This document shows, in pieces, positions 9,051-18,798 of a stretch of 64,000 nucleotides of DNA. The DNA lies in contig NZ_QLSX01000010.1 in the NCBI RefSeq assembly GCF_003268885.1, forward strand, positions 88,020 to 152,019, read 5' to 3'. Positions within the stretch are counted from its first letter, which is position 1, and every line of letters begins with the position of its first letter. This DNA is from Onishia taeanensis. Its GTDB lineage: Bacteria > Pseudomonadota > Gammaproteobacteria > Pseudomonadales > Halomonadaceae. The position numbers were made by a program, and so were the translations under genes. The notes under the pieces were generated by a model that worked only from the letters and a program-made list of their open reading frames with translations, did no database searches and was not told the origin of the DNA.

Positions 9051-9827
9051 TCAAGCGCTGGGCGGTGCGTCAAGCGGGAAGTCGCGCAGCTCGGGAGCTT
9101 TTCCGGCTTCGAGGCGAATATCCCAGCCTTGATCGGGCTGCCAGTCGCCCAGCACGATGCGTATGGCAGGCTGGTCATTGAGCGTGAGGTCATGGATGGC
9201 TGGGCGGTGCGTATGGCCGTGAATCAGCAGGGCCGCGCCATGTGCCTTCATGGCCTTGACCACCTCATCGGGCGTGACATCCATGATGTCCTCGGCCTTG
9301 TTGGAGTTGGCATCGCCAGACTGCTCGCGGATCTGCTTGGCCAGCGCTAGGCGCTCAGGGATAGACATCGCCAGAATCTGCGCCTGCCACTGAGGATCGC
9401 GGGCCTGGGCACGAAACGCCATGTAGGCCTCGTCCCGAGTACACAGGCTGTCGCCGTGCATCAGAAGGATCGGCTCGCCGTCGTTGTCGAGCTTGGTGGG
9501 GTCATCGAGCAGGGTAGCCCTACAGGCATCGGCAAAGCGCTTGCCCATCAGGAAGTCGCGGTTACCATGCATCAGATAGACCGCCGTACCGGCACTGCTC
9601 AGGCTGTTCAGCGCCTTGGCGACGCGCTTGACCAGGCCAGCGTTGCCGCTGGGTTCGGCTTCCGGCAAGTCGAGGATGTCATCGCCGACCCAGGCCTCGA
9701 AGAAATCGCCGAGGATATACAGAGCATCCGCCTTGCTGGCCGTTTGCTCCAGGTAGGTTAAGAGGCCGTCGGTGATCTCGGGGGCACCCGGGTGCAGGTG
9801 CAGGTCGGAAATCAGCAGAGTCGTCAT
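9051..9827 (-). CDS. lpxH: UDP-2,3-diacylglucosamine diphosphatase LpxH
   Basis: 258 residues, starting at ATG 9827 so that the protein opens with the metallophosphoesterase motif MTTLLISDLHLH; an open extension upstream (to 9905) is not family-like. The metal motifs follow in order: DLH, GDFFEAWVGDD, GNRDFLMG, MHGDSLCT and GHTHRP. The enzyme hydrolyses UDP-2,3-diacylglucosamine to lipid X and UMP in lipid A synthesis at the inner membrane. It lies downstream of ppiB in the same direction, a gene order common in gammaproteobacteria, with a hairpin between them. Confidence 0.94.
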   Translation of the reverse strand: MTTLLISDLHLHPGAPEITDGLLTYLEQTASKADALYILGDFFEAWVGDDILDLPEAEPSGNAGLVKRVAKALNSLSSAGTAVYLMHGNRDFLMGKRFADACRATLLDDPTKLDNDGEPILLMHGDSLCTRDEAYMAFRAQARDPQWQAQILAMSIPERLALAKQIREQSGDANSNKAEDIMDVTPDEVVKAMKAHGAALLIHGHTHRPAIHDLTLNDQPAIRIVLGDWQPDQGWDIRLEAGKAPELRDFPLDAPPSA

Positions 9828-9947
9828 GGCGAGCCTGTTTTTAGATGCAGTTTGTTTTGGTGCCGCTGGTGAATACTCAGCTGGCTTGGCGCCACCGTCG
9901 GGCACTTTTTACCATCGAGCATAATTCACCACCTGACAATATAACGA

Positions 9948-9975
9948 GACACGCCCGCGCGAAGGCGGGCGTGTC
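9948..9975 (-). terminator. Hairpin downstream of ppiB
   Basis: An 11-bp perfect inverted repeat (GACACGCCCGC at 9948-9958 and its complement at 9965-9975) with a 6-nt loop lies 15 nt after the ppiB stop. On the minus strand it is followed by a T-rich stretch. It is probably a terminator or attenuator before lpxH. Confidence 0.7.
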
Positions 9976-9989
9976 CGTAGGCGCAGTTC

Positions 9990-10502
9990 TCAGACGTCGC
10001 CTTGAGCGTCATCCTTGAGGTAGGCGCGCTGAATCACCACGTCGTCGGCGGGTACGTCGGCGTGCATGCCGCGGCGAGTGGTCGGCACGGCGCGAATCTT
10101 GTCGACCACGTCCATGCCATCGACCACCTTGCCGAACACGCAGTAGCCCCAGCCCTGCAGGTTCTTGCCGCTGTGATCGAGGAAGTCGTTGTCGGCGATG
10201 TTGATGAAGAATTGGGCGGTGGCCGAATGCGGGTCCTGGGTGCGGGCCATGGCCAGGGTGCCCTTGCGATTCTTCAGGCCGTTGTCGGCTTCGTTCTCGA
10301 TTGGCTCACGGGTCGGTTTCTGGTTGAAGTCGGTGTCGAACCCACCGCCTTGAACCATGAAACCGTCGATGACGCGGTGGAAGAGAGTGTCGTCATAGTG
10401 GCCGTCGGTCACGTACTGCTGGAAATTCGCGGCGGTCTTGGGCGCCTTGTCGAAATCGAGCTCGATGGTGATGTCGCCGTAATTGGTCTTGAGAATAATC
10501 AT
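9990..10502 (-). CDS. ppiB: Peptidyl-prolyl cis-trans isomerase B (cyclophilin)
   Basis: 170 residues covering one complete cyclophilin domain with no signal peptide, as in cytoplasmic PpiB. Active-site landmarks are [13 protein letters not shown] (Arg of FHR), the MART/QFFIN block and the GYCVFGKV block. It catalyses proline isomerisation in folding proteins. The ATG at 10502 fits the family start ([11 protein letters not shown]) but there is no Shine-Dalgarno sequence before it, and the IscB element ends at or within a few bases of this ATG. The native leader was therefore probably displaced by the insertion (see the IscB entries). Confidence 0.95.
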   Translation of the reverse strand: MIILKTNYGDITIELDFDKAPKTAANFQQYVTDGHYDDTLFHRVIDGFMVQGGGFDTDFNQKPTREPIENEADNGLKNRKGTLAMARTQDPHSATAQFFINIADNDFLDHSGKNLQGWGYCVFGKVVDGMDVVDKIRAVPTTRRGMHADVPADDVVIQRAYLKDDAQGDV

Positions 10503-10520
10503 CAGAATTTGCGTGGGATG

Positions 10521-10541
10521 CCCGGTACTTTGAGTGCCGGG
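10521..10541. repeat. Subterminal hairpin near the 3' end of the IscB element
   Basis: An imperfect inverted repeat, CCCGG-T-ACT / AGT-G-CCGGG with a 3-nt loop, follows iscB. Mismatched subterminal hairpins are the ends recognised by IS200/IS605 Y1 transposases. A second perfect 7-bp hairpin (GTCGCCC, 10553-10569) overlaps the iscB stop codon. Confidence 0.6.
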
Positions 10542-10568
10542 AGGGATAGCGCGTCGCCCGAAGGGCGA

Positions 10569-11930
10569 CTAGGCGGCCCGTTTCCCTTCTCCTTGTTGAT
10601 GGATTGAAGATTTTCGGTGATAGCGATAGCCATCACCGCGTTGAAGAATCGAGCAGTATTTGTGTGAAATACCCTGCACGGCCCCATGTTCGTTTTGAAT
10701 GTTGAAGCTACCCGACTTGCGGATCGCCACACGACCGACATGCGTGCCGGCTTTCTTGCCGGTCGGCACGATGGCCTTCACCATGTCGCCAGTCTGGAAG
10801 CCCTTCGCCCGCTTTTCTCGCATCAGATAGCCGCGTGGGAAGCCGTGCTTGGTCAGCCGCGTTCGCTGGTAGCTGCCGCGCCCCATGGCCTTGATGCTGA
10901 GGGTTGGCACCTGCCAGCCATGCAGCGCATTGACCTGGCCGACGCAGGCGGCATCCAGGGCATGCGTCTTCGGCACGCCCAACTGGCGACGGTTAAACTT
11001 GGTTTGGCTACCCGAGGCAATCTCGACCGGCAGGCCAGTGTTGGCCAATGCTCCATGCAAGGCCCATCGAGTGGCATTGACCGCCGAAGCATCGCGTAGC
11101 GGTCGTTTCTGTTCACGTATGACGCGCTGATAGCGCGTCTCCGCCGAGAGCTTATTGGCCTTGAGGCGCGTCTTGAGCCCCTTGTCGCGAGAAAAGAACG
11201 TCTCCAGCGAGTCGTTGCCCTTGGCCTGATTGCAGTCGTGGCAGGCGATGGCGAGATTGCTGACTCGATGGCTGCCGCCACGTGAGCGTGGTACCACATG
11301 CTCGGTCTCCAGCGGCGTGTCCGTGGTGCCGCAGTAGGCACATTCTCGTCCCCACTTCTCCAGCAGGTACTCGCGCACCTCGTAGCCCATCAGGGTGCCT
11401 TGTTGATACTCGACGCCACTGATCTCGGGGTTCTGCATCTGCTGCATGTCGAATCGCACCAGCTCCTGAGCCAGCTCGGTTATCGGGCCCAGCAGCCGCA
11501 GGCGGTGGATCCATGCTAGCTGGGTATCGACCCGGTGCTGAAGGCTCGGCGGCAACCAGCCCTCACGTCGCGTGCGGTTATTGAAACGTGGTGCTCGGTA
11601 GCGCAGCTGGTTGCGACGGCGACGGCGGAAGGCACGGCGCTGGGTCAGGGCCTCACGGATCTGGAAGCCACGATGCAATAGCTCGAACAGCGACAGGACG
11701 TGCTGGCCTTCGGCGCTCGAGCGCACCACGGCCACCCCTGTCGCCTTGCTGCCGGGATCGAGTTTCAGCGCCAGGCGCTGTGTCTCGCCACCGATCCGAT
11801 CCCGCAGCCGGATCGTGAACGGGTAGCGCTTGTGCACCACAGCGCGTCCGCGCTCCAGCATCAACCGGGCACGTTTCTCGCTGCACGGCATCAACGGATG
11901 CTTCTGTTTATCTAACACGAAAACCGACAT
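10569..11930 (-). CDS. iscB: IscB RNA-guided HNH/RuvC endonuclease
   Basis: 453 residues with the full IscB domain order. The N-terminal PLMP domain has HPLMPCS at 11-17. RuvC-I is KLDPGSKATG with Asp58. An arginine-rich bridge helix covers 98-112. RuvC-II has Glu156 in the AQELVRFD segment. The HNH domain spans about 192-240, with zinc pairs Cys197/Cys200 and Cys230/Cys233 and the catalytic ETEHVVPRSRGG (His211). RuvC-III is THALDAA with Asp326. A C-terminal TAM-interaction domain follows (about 340-450). All catalytic residues are present, so the enzyme looks active. IscB proteins are ancestral relatives of Cas9 and cut double-stranded DNA guided by an omega-RNA encoded upstream. Such a structured region lies at 11931-12219. 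IscB was often annotated simply as 'HNH endonuclease'. Confidence 0.93.
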   Translation of the reverse strand: MSVFVLDKQKHPLMPCSEKRARLMLERGRAVVHKRYPFTIRLRDRIGGETQRLALKLDPGSKATGVAVVRSSAEGQHVLSLFELLHRGFQIREALTQRRAFRRRRRNQLRYRAPRFNNRTRREGWLPPSLQHRVDTQLAWIHRLRLLGPITELAQELVRFDMQQMQNPEISGVEYQQGTLMGYEVREYLLEKWGRECAYCGTTDTPLETEHVVPRSRGGSHRVSNLAIACHDCNQAKGNDSLETFFSRDKGLKTRLKANKLSAETRYQRVIREQKRPLRDASAVNATRWALHGALANTGLPVEIASGSQTKFNRRQLGVPKTHALDAACVGQVNALHGWQVPTLSIKAMGRGSYQRTRLTKHGFPRGYLMREKRAKGFQTGDMVKAIVPTGKKAGTHVGRVAIRKSGSFNIQNEHGAVQGISHKYCSILQRGDGYRYHRKSSIHQQGEGKRAA

Positions 11931-12235
11931 TCGATTTTCACCTTGTTCGAACCCTTACGGGTCTTGTGTCGCGGGCCTTTCGGCCCGTCTCCCTTCGGGA
12001 AGGTCAGTCACCGGCTCCTGCGTTGCCGCAGCGATCAGAACCTTCGGTGCTTTACCTTTCACCAGCATGATTCAGACCTTCCAGTGTCCGGAACTCAGGA
12101 AGCATTCCGGAGTGGGTCTTGACGACCTGTGACTAACGTAGCGGATTGGTTACCGCTTTCCCTGGTCAACCTGGCCTGTGGGTTTCAAAAGCCTCTCCCT
12201 TCAGGGAGAGGTAGTTGACGTCAGTTTCCCGGAAG
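11931..12235 (-). ncRNA. Predicted IscB omega-RNA with 5' guide
   Basis: Read on the minus strand, the 290 nt before iscB form a chain of hairpins: P1 (CCTCTCCC/GGGAGAGG, 12192-12211), AGCGG/CCGCT (12140-12157), TCCGGAA/TTCCGGA (12087-12111), CTGCG-GCAA-CGCAG (12018-12031), CGGGCC-GAAA-GGCCCG (11972-11987) and ACCC-GTAA-GGGT (11951-11962). Three loops are GNRA tetraloops, which is unlikely by chance and typical of structured RNA. In known IscB loci the omega-RNA precedes iscB and carries the guide at its 5' end. On that model the guide is CTTCCGGGAAACTGAC (12220-12235), which is host sequence in front of the displaced ppiB. Exact ends are inferred. Confidence 0.75.
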
Positions 12236-12249
12236 TCGTAATGGGCGCC

Positions 12250-12280
12250 TTGGCGTTGCGCATCTGCGTCGCGCTATAAT
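12250..12280 (+). promoter_or_regulatory. Putative glnS promoter, possibly bidirectional
   Basis: A perfect -10 box TATAAT (12275-12280) lies in GCTATAATAGC, which also reads TATTAT on the other strand. A poor -35 (TTGGCG, 12250-12255) is 19 nt upstream. It would give glnS a ~110-nt leader. The opposite reading could serve the omega-RNA, iscB and originally ppiB. Confidence 0.5.
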
Positions 12281-12396
12281 AGCTGTTTTGCATCGACGCG
12301 CGAAGTCGGCATCCGCCATCCGTCCAAGTCGGTTTGGATGGGTGAGAGGTCCGGCCAGTCGCCAGCGTACTCCATCAAGAGGTTCCCAGACGCCCC

Positions 12397-14076
<1,680 letters not shown>

Positions 14077-14077
14077 T

Positions 14078-15463
14078 ATGCAGATTTACAACACCCTGAC
14101 GCGCCGCAAGGAACCGCTCTCGCCGATCGAGCCCGGCAAGCTTGGCATGTACGTCTGCGGCATCACCGTCTATGACTACTGCCACATCGGGCATGCCCGG
14201 GTGATGGTGGCCTTCGATGTCATCACGCGCTACCTGCGTGCACGGGGCTACGACGTCAATTATGTGCGCAATATCACCGATATCGACGACAAGATCCTCA
14301 AGCGTGCCGAGGAGAACGGCGAGGCGATTGGAGCGCTGACCGAGCGCATGATCACCGCCATGCATGAGGACGAGGATCGGCTCAAGGTGTTGCGCCCGGA
14401 CCACGAGCCCCGTGCGACTCGTCATATCGACGACATCGTTGAGATGATCGAGACCCTGATCGGCAAGGGGTTTGCCTACGCGGCCGAGAATGGCGATGTC
14501 TACTATCGGGTGCGCAAGTTTGCCGACTACGGCAAGCTCAACAACCGCGACCTGGATGAGATGCGCTCCGGTGCACGTATCGATGTGGGTGAGCATAAGG
14601 AAGACCCGCTGGACTTCGTGCTGTGGAAGGCCGCCAAGCCGGGCGAGACCAGCTGGCCCTCGCCCTGGGGTGAGGGTCGGCCCGGTTGGCACATCGAGTG
14701 CTCGGCCATGTCGACCTGCTGCCTGGGTGACACTTTCGATATCCATGGCGGCGGGCCGGACCTGACCTTTCCGCACCACGAAAATGAGATCGCCCAGAGC
14801 GAAGCGGCTACCGGTTCACGCTATGTGAACACCTGGATGCATGCCGGCGCGGTTCGGGTCGACAGCGAGAAGATGTCCAAGTCGCTGGGCAACTTCTTTA
14901 CTATCCGCGAGGTGCTCGAAGTTCACGACCCGGAAGTGGTGCGCTATCTGCTGGTGGCGAGCCACTACCGCAGCCCGATCAACTATGCCCCGGATGCCCT
15001 CGATGATGCCCGTCGCTCGCTGGAGCGCTTCTACAACGCTCTGAACGGCGTCGAAGCGGTCGAAGGTCGGGTGGAGGCCCGCTTCGACGAGCGCTTCACG
15101 GCGGCCATGGATGATGATTTCAACACCCCCGAGGCCCTGGCGGTTCTCTTCGACCTGGCACGTGAGCTTAACGTGGCCAAGAAGGAGGCGCCCGAGACCG
15201 CCCCGGCGCTGGCCTTCGAGCTCAAGCGCCTGGGCGAGGTGCTGGGGCTCTTCGATCAGGACCCGGCGGCCTTCCTGCAGGCGGGCGCCACGGCGCTTGC
15301 CATCGGCGAGGACGAGATCGAAGCGCGCATTGCGGCTCGGGCCGCGGCCAAGAAGGCCAGGGACTTCGCCGAGGCCGATCGCATCCGCGAGGAACTCACG
15401 GCGCTGGGTATCACCCTCAAGGATTCCCGCGAGGGCACCACCTGGGTCGTCGATCGCGACTGA
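14078..15463 (+). CDS. cysS: Cysteinyl-tRNA synthetase
   Basis: 461 residues from ATG 14078 ([14 protein letters not shown]), one base after the glnS stop; an earlier in-frame start inside glnS is rejected. Class I motifs are [16 protein letters not shown] (zinc ligand Cys27, HIGH at 36-39) and [10 protein letters not shown] near residue 265. Further zinc ligands lie in HIECSAM and FPHHENE. The enzyme joins cysteine to tRNA-Cys; the zinc ion selects cysteine. It is translated from the glnS transcript and ends just before a strong hairpin. Confidence 0.97.
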   Translation: MQIYNTLTRRKEPLSPIEPGKLGMYVCGITVYDYCHIGHARVMVAFDVITRYLRARGYDVNYVRNITDIDDKILKRAEENGEAIGALTERMITAMHEDEDRLKVLRPDHEPRATRHIDDIVEMIETLIGKGFAYAAENGDVYYRVRKFADYGKLNNRDLDEMRSGARIDVGEHKEDPLDFVLWKAAKPGETSWPSPWGEGRPGWHIECSAMSTCCLGDTFDIHGGGPDLTFPHHENEIAQSEAATGSRYVNTWMHAGAVRVDSEKMSKSLGNFFTIREVLEVHDPEVVRYLLVASHYRSPINYAPDALDDARRSLERFYNALNGVEAVEGRVEARFDERFTAAMDDDFNTPEALAVLFDLARELNVAKKEAPETAPALAFELKRLGEVLGLFDQDPAAFLQAGATALAIGEDEIEARIAARAAAKKARDFAEADRIREELTALGITLKDSREGTTWVVDRD

Positions 15464-15473
15464 GACGATGTTT

Positions 15474-15503
15474 GGCCTTCGCCCGCCTCAGCGGGTGAAG
15501 GCC
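15474..15503. terminator. Bidirectional terminator between cysS and the DUF1853 gene
   Basis: A 13-bp stem with one mismatch (GGCCTTCGCCCGC, 15474-15486, with 15491-15503) and a CTCA loop starts 11 nt after cysS. It overlaps the last codons of the convergent DUF1853 gene. A short TTT precedes the stem on the plus strand, giving a U-tract for the minus-strand transcript. Confidence 0.75.
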
Positions 15504-16552
15504 ACCTGGGCGGGCGGCAGTGGCAGCTTGCGAGGCCAGTCGTCGCCGACAATGAATAGCCGGTGCCAGGTATCGTCCTCACCCTTGAGCACCAGGGGCA
15601 ACGGTGCCGCGCCGGTGCTGAAGCGCGTCGCCAGATAGGCCTCGACTTCCTCGAGCGGTCTGAGCCGCTCGGGGAGCGGTGGCGCCAGCCAATGAGGCTT
15701 GTGCAGCCAGGCCCCTTGGGTGTCAGCGACCAGCTCGGCGCGAAAGGCCGGCCAGTCGTGCCAGGTGAGCCATTGGCCGCGCAGGTGCTCGGCGGTGGCT
15801 TCGACGGGCGAGGGCAGCGGCCTTTTTGCCGGGTCCCGCTGCCAGGGGTAGAAGAGCACGCCGGGCATCGCCATGCGCTGATCCAGGCTTCTTTCGCCAT
15901 TCTCTAGGGCGTTGCGCCCACTCTGCGTACCTTTAGTGAACTCGCTGACGGCGAGGCGCGCCTCCGGGGTGTCGATCAGCGGCAGCTGATGGTGGAAGAG
16001 ATGGCTTCGCTTGCCGGCCAGGCTATCCGCGCAGCCAGGCCCCACCCAGCGCGCCTGGTCAGTGGCGTCGCCGGGGCCCTCGGTGAGGCCCAGATAGAAC
16101 TTGATCGCGACTTCCAGGTGAATGGGCACATCGCACGGACGGTGCTCCTGCTGCTGCAAGGAGGACGGTCGACGGCGGCTCGTTTGCTGATAGACCATGT
16201 CCAGCTCACCCAGCGTGCGTCGTTCCCGCATCACCGGCAGGTTGTGGGCCAGTAGCCGCGTATTGGGCGAGCTCTCGAGCAGGAATTGCCAGAGCCGTTC
16301 GTGATAGTGCCCGAGGCGCGCATTCATGGCGCCGCCTACCCAGTCTTCCAGTGCCTGGGGAGCGGCTTCCAACCGATCCAGATAGTCTCGCCAGCCCCCA
16401 TTCGCAAGCCCCAGTTCATCAAGCCTCGGCCGGCCAGGGCAGGGCATGCTGAGCAAGTCCGGGGCGAGGCACAGCCAGCCAAGGTCACGCACCAGCGGGT
16501 GGCGCCAGGTGTCCAGCATGCCGTCGGGATTCGTTACTCTGTCGTCGTCCAT
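15488..16552 (-). CDS. DUF1853 family protein
   Basis: 354 residues from ATG 16552, chosen because GAGGA lies 5 nt upstream; a longer reading to 16615 has no such site. It matches the DUF1853 family, conserved proteins of unknown function in gamma- and betaproteobacteria. The most characteristic parts are RHPLVRDLGWLCLAPDLL near the start, a central HLEVAIKFYLGL segment and WLHKPHWLAPP near residue 300. The charged E-x-K-F region suggests a nuclease-like or nucleotide-binding fold, but this is only a guess. No signal peptide is seen. It is divergent from osmF. Confidence 0.75.
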   Translation of the reverse strand: MDDDRVTNPDGMLDTWRHPLVRDLGWLCLAPDLLSMPCPGRPRLDELGLANGGWRDYLDRLEAAPQALEDWVGGAMNARLGHYHERLWQFLLESSPNTRLLAHNLPVMRERRTLGELDMVYQQTSRRRPSSLQQQEHRPCDVPIHLEVAIKFYLGLTEGPGDATDQARWVGPGCADSLAGKRSHLFHHQLPLIDTPEARLAVSEFTKGTQSGRNALENGERSLDQRMAMPGVLFYPWQRDPAKRPLPSPVEATAEHLRGQWLTWHDWPAFRAELVADTQGAWLHKPHWLAPPLPERLRPLEEVEAYLATRFSTGAAPLPLVLKGEDDTWHRLFIVGDDWPRKLPLPPAQVAFTR

Positions 16553-16608
16553 CGATTCCTCAAGCCAGGACAGGCGTTTAACGTTGACGTCCTGCCAGAC
16601 CATCCATC

Positions 16609-16637
16609 CTGACATTGTAACGTCAGTTCCTTATACT
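16609..16637 (+). promoter_or_regulatory. Sigma-70-type promoter of osmF-yehYXW
   Basis: The -35 box CTGACA (16609-16614) and -10 box TATACT (16632-16637) are separated by exactly 17 nt, 35 bp upstream of osmF. The -35 overlaps an inverted repeat, CTGAC-N8-GTCAG (16609-16626), a possible operator. Confidence 0.65.
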
Positions 16638-16672
16638 GCCTGAATACTTGGCATACCACTGGGGTAAGTGCG

Positions 16673-17581
16673 ATGAAGCGGACATTGACATGGATAGCAG
16701 CATTGGCAACCAGTGCCATGGTCGGGCAGGCACAGGCTGCCGCCCCGGTGGTGGTGTCCTCGAAGATTGACACCGAGGGCTCGGTGCTCGGGGAACTGAT
16801 CATGCAGTCGCTGGAAGCCGGCGGCATCGACACTGAAAACCGCCTGCAGCTGGGGGGCACCAGCATCGTGCGCCAGGCGATCATCGCCGGCGAGATCGAT
16901 ATCTACCCCGAGTACACCGGTAACGGTGCCTTCTTCTTCGACATGGCGGACAGTCCGGTGTGGAAGAATGCCGCCGAGGCTCATGCCAAGGTCAGTGAGC
17001 TGGATCGCGAGGCCAACGGCTTGGTGTGGCTTACCCCGGCCGAGGCCAATAATACCTGGGCGATGAGCGTGCGCGGTGACCTGGCCCGGGAGCATGGCCT
17101 CGAGTCCCTTGAGGACCTATCGACGTATCTTGCGCAAGGAGGTGAGCTCAAGTTTGCCGCCAGCGCTGAATTCGTCGAATCGGAAGCGGCCTTGCCGGCA
17201 TTCGAGCAAGCCTATGGCTTCGAACTCGACTCTGACCAGCTGGTGGTGCTATCCGGCGGTAACACCGCCGCCACCCTGCGTGCCGCTGCACTGCAAACCA
17301 ATGGCGTCAACGCCGCCATGGCCTACGGCACCGATGGCGGACTGAATGCGCTGGACCTGCACGTGCTCAAGGACACACTGGAAGTGCAGCCGGTCTATCA
17401 GCCGGCCCCGGTGGTGCGCCAAGAGGTGCTCGACGCCTATCCGCAGATTCCCGAACTGCTCTCGCCGGTGTTCGAGGCGCTGGACCTCGAGACGCTGCAG
17501 CGTCTGAACGGTGAAGTCGCCGTCAACGGCGCCGACCCGGCCAAGGTCGCGGCGACCTTCCTCGACCAGCTCGAGCAATAA
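16673..17581 (+). CDS. osmF: Osmoprotectant ABC transporter periplasmic binding protein (OsmF/YehZ)
   Basis: 302 residues with a Sec signal peptide (1-22, cleavage after AQA). The mature protein is close to E. coli OsmF/YehZ along its length, with shared blocks SKIDTEG, IYPEYTGNGAFFF, LTPAEANNTW, FAASAEF and NAAMAYGTDG. The family binds glycine betaine and similar quaternary amines and belongs to the OpuAC/ProX-like superfamily. It is the first gene of a four-gene operon with two permeases and an ATPase. In a halophile this fits import or scavenging of compatible solutes. Substrate affinity cannot be judged; YehZ in E. coli is a low-affinity system. Confidence 0.92.
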   Translation: MKRTLTWIAALATSAMVGQAQAAAPVVVSSKIDTEGSVLGELIMQSLEAGGIDTENRLQLGGTSIVRQAIIAGEIDIYPEYTGNGAFFFDMADSPVWKNAAEAHAKVSELDREANGLVWLTPAEANNTWAMSVRGDLAREHGLESLEDLSTYLAQGGELKFAASAEFVESEAALPAFEQAYGFELDSDQLVVLSGGNTAATLRAAALQTNGVNAAMAYGTDGGLNALDLHVLKDTLEVQPVYQPAPVVRQEVLDAYPQIPELLSPVFEALDLETLQRLNGEVAVNGADPAKVAATFLDQLEQ

Positions 17582-17607
17582 GCATTTCTGGGCGGGCTCT
17601 CGCAAGC

Positions 17608-18798
17608 GTGTCACCTTCCTCGCCACTTTCACAGCGGCGCTCGGCGTCCCCTAACCGGGTGCTGCTGGCCCTGATGCCGGCAGCGCTTGCGGCGCTGACG
17701 CTTCTGGATATCGCCAGCGTTCAGCCCAATCGCATCGTGCCGGGGCAGGGCATGGATCTATGGGCGATGCTGGGTCCCGCCAGCGTGCTCCTGGCGCTAC
17801 TCCCGTTGGGGATTGTCGGCCTGGCGTGGCGGGCCACAACGCTCCGGTTGCGCTGGGCCCTGTGCCTCGTCGTGCTTGCCATGCTCGCTCTACCCCTTGG
17901 GCTGGCCGCTTTCTGCCGTGCTTTTATCGACCCCGATGCACCCTACGCCCGAGTGGGGCTGGCGGCAGGGTTCTGGGTGCTGCTGTTCGTGTTCATGCTG
18001 GCGCTGATCGAGTTTAAGGCGAGCCTGCGGCTGCCGCGTGGCAGCTGGTGGGGGCTTGGCGCGCTGATGCTCGGGGCCTGGGCCTTGTCGCTTGCCAGCG
18101 GGGCGCTGGATAAGCTGGCCCTGATGCAGGAATACCTGGGCCGCAGCGACAAGTTTGTCGAAGCGCTTATTTATCACAGTCTGTTGGTAGCCTCGGCGGT
18201 AGGGCTGAGCCTGGTGATGGGATTTGCCCTGGCGCTGGCAATGCGCCGCTGGCCGCGGCTCGAGCGCAGCATCAATGGGGTTCTGAGCCTGATTCAGACC
18301 ATTCCCAGCCTGGCCCTGTTCGGTTTGCTGCTGGCGCCGCTGGCCTGGCTCGCCGATCGTTATGACTGGCTGGCGGCGCTCGGCGTGCAGGGCATCGGCG
18401 CGGCACCGGCGCTGATCGCCCTGGTGGGTTACAGCCTGCTGCCGATGACGCGCAATACCTTCGTGGCGCTGGGTGATGTCGATCCCGGGGTTATCGAATC
18501 GGCCCGGGGCATGGGCATGAGCCCCAGCCAGATATTCCTGCAGGTGCGCTTGCCGCTGGCACTGCCGGTAATGATCGAAGGCGTGCGCATTACCAGCATT
18601 CAGGCGATTGGCCTGGCGGCGGTGGCCGCGCTGATTGGTGCCGGTGGGCTCGGCACCTTCGTCTTTCAGGGGCTGGGGCAGGCCGCCATGGATCTGGTGC
18701 TGCTAGGTGCCTTGCCGATCATCGCCATGGCGGTGATCGTCGATGGCCTGCTGACCGCCCTGGCCGGCAGGCTGCGACAAGGAGTTCGTCATGACTGA
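17608..18798 (+). CDS. yehY: Osmoprotectant ABC transporter permease (YehY-like)
   Basis: 396 residues with about nine hydrophobic segments. The C-terminal half (about 180-390) is the binding-protein-dependent permease domain with the EAA loop (ESARGMGMSPSQIFLQVRLP) that contacts the ATPase. The N-terminal half adds extra membrane helices, as in E. coli YehY (385). The start is GTG at 17608 without a strong ribosome binding site. It overlaps yehX by 8 nt, indicating coupled translation. Confidence 0.88.
   Translation: MSPSSPLSQRRSASPNRVLLALMPAALAALTLLDIASVQPNRIVPGQGMDLWAMLGPASVLLALLPLGIVGLAWRATTLRLRWALCLVVLAMLALPLGLAAFCRAFIDPDAPYARVGLAAGFWVLLFVFMLALIEFKASLRLPRGSWWGLGALMLGAWALSLASGALDKLALMQEYLGRSDKFVEALIYHSLLVASAVGLSLVMGFALALAMRRWPRLERSINGVLSLIQTIPSLALFGLLLAPLAWLADRYDWLAALGVQGIGAAPALIALVGYSLLPMTRNTFVALGDVDPGVIESARGMGMSPSQIFLQVRLPLALPVMIEGVRITSIQAIGLAAVAALIGAGGLGTFVFQGLGQAAMDLVLLGALPIIAMAVIVDGLLTALAGRLRQGVRHD

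Larger units (their letters stand above)
10503..12219 (-). mobile_element. IscB element (IS200/IS605-like, without its own transposase gene)
   Basis: The interval holds an omega-RNA region, iscB and a terminal hairpin region, and sits between the divergent host genes ppiB and glnS. No TnpA (HUH Y1 transposase) frame is present, so the element would have to move in trans or is now immobile. Boundaries are inferred. The right end follows an imperfect subterminal hairpin (10521-10541). The left end is placed next to GTCAACTAC at 12211-12219, just outside hairpin P1. Removing the interval would rejoin CTTCCGGGAAACTGAC directly to the ppiB ATG, restoring a plausible ribosome binding site, which favours these limits to within a few bases. 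Confidence 0.7.

Noticed and set aside
10503-12300. TnpA transposase gene accompanying iscB
   Set aside because: No frame with the HUH motif or Y1 tyrosine is present on either strand between ppiB and glnS.
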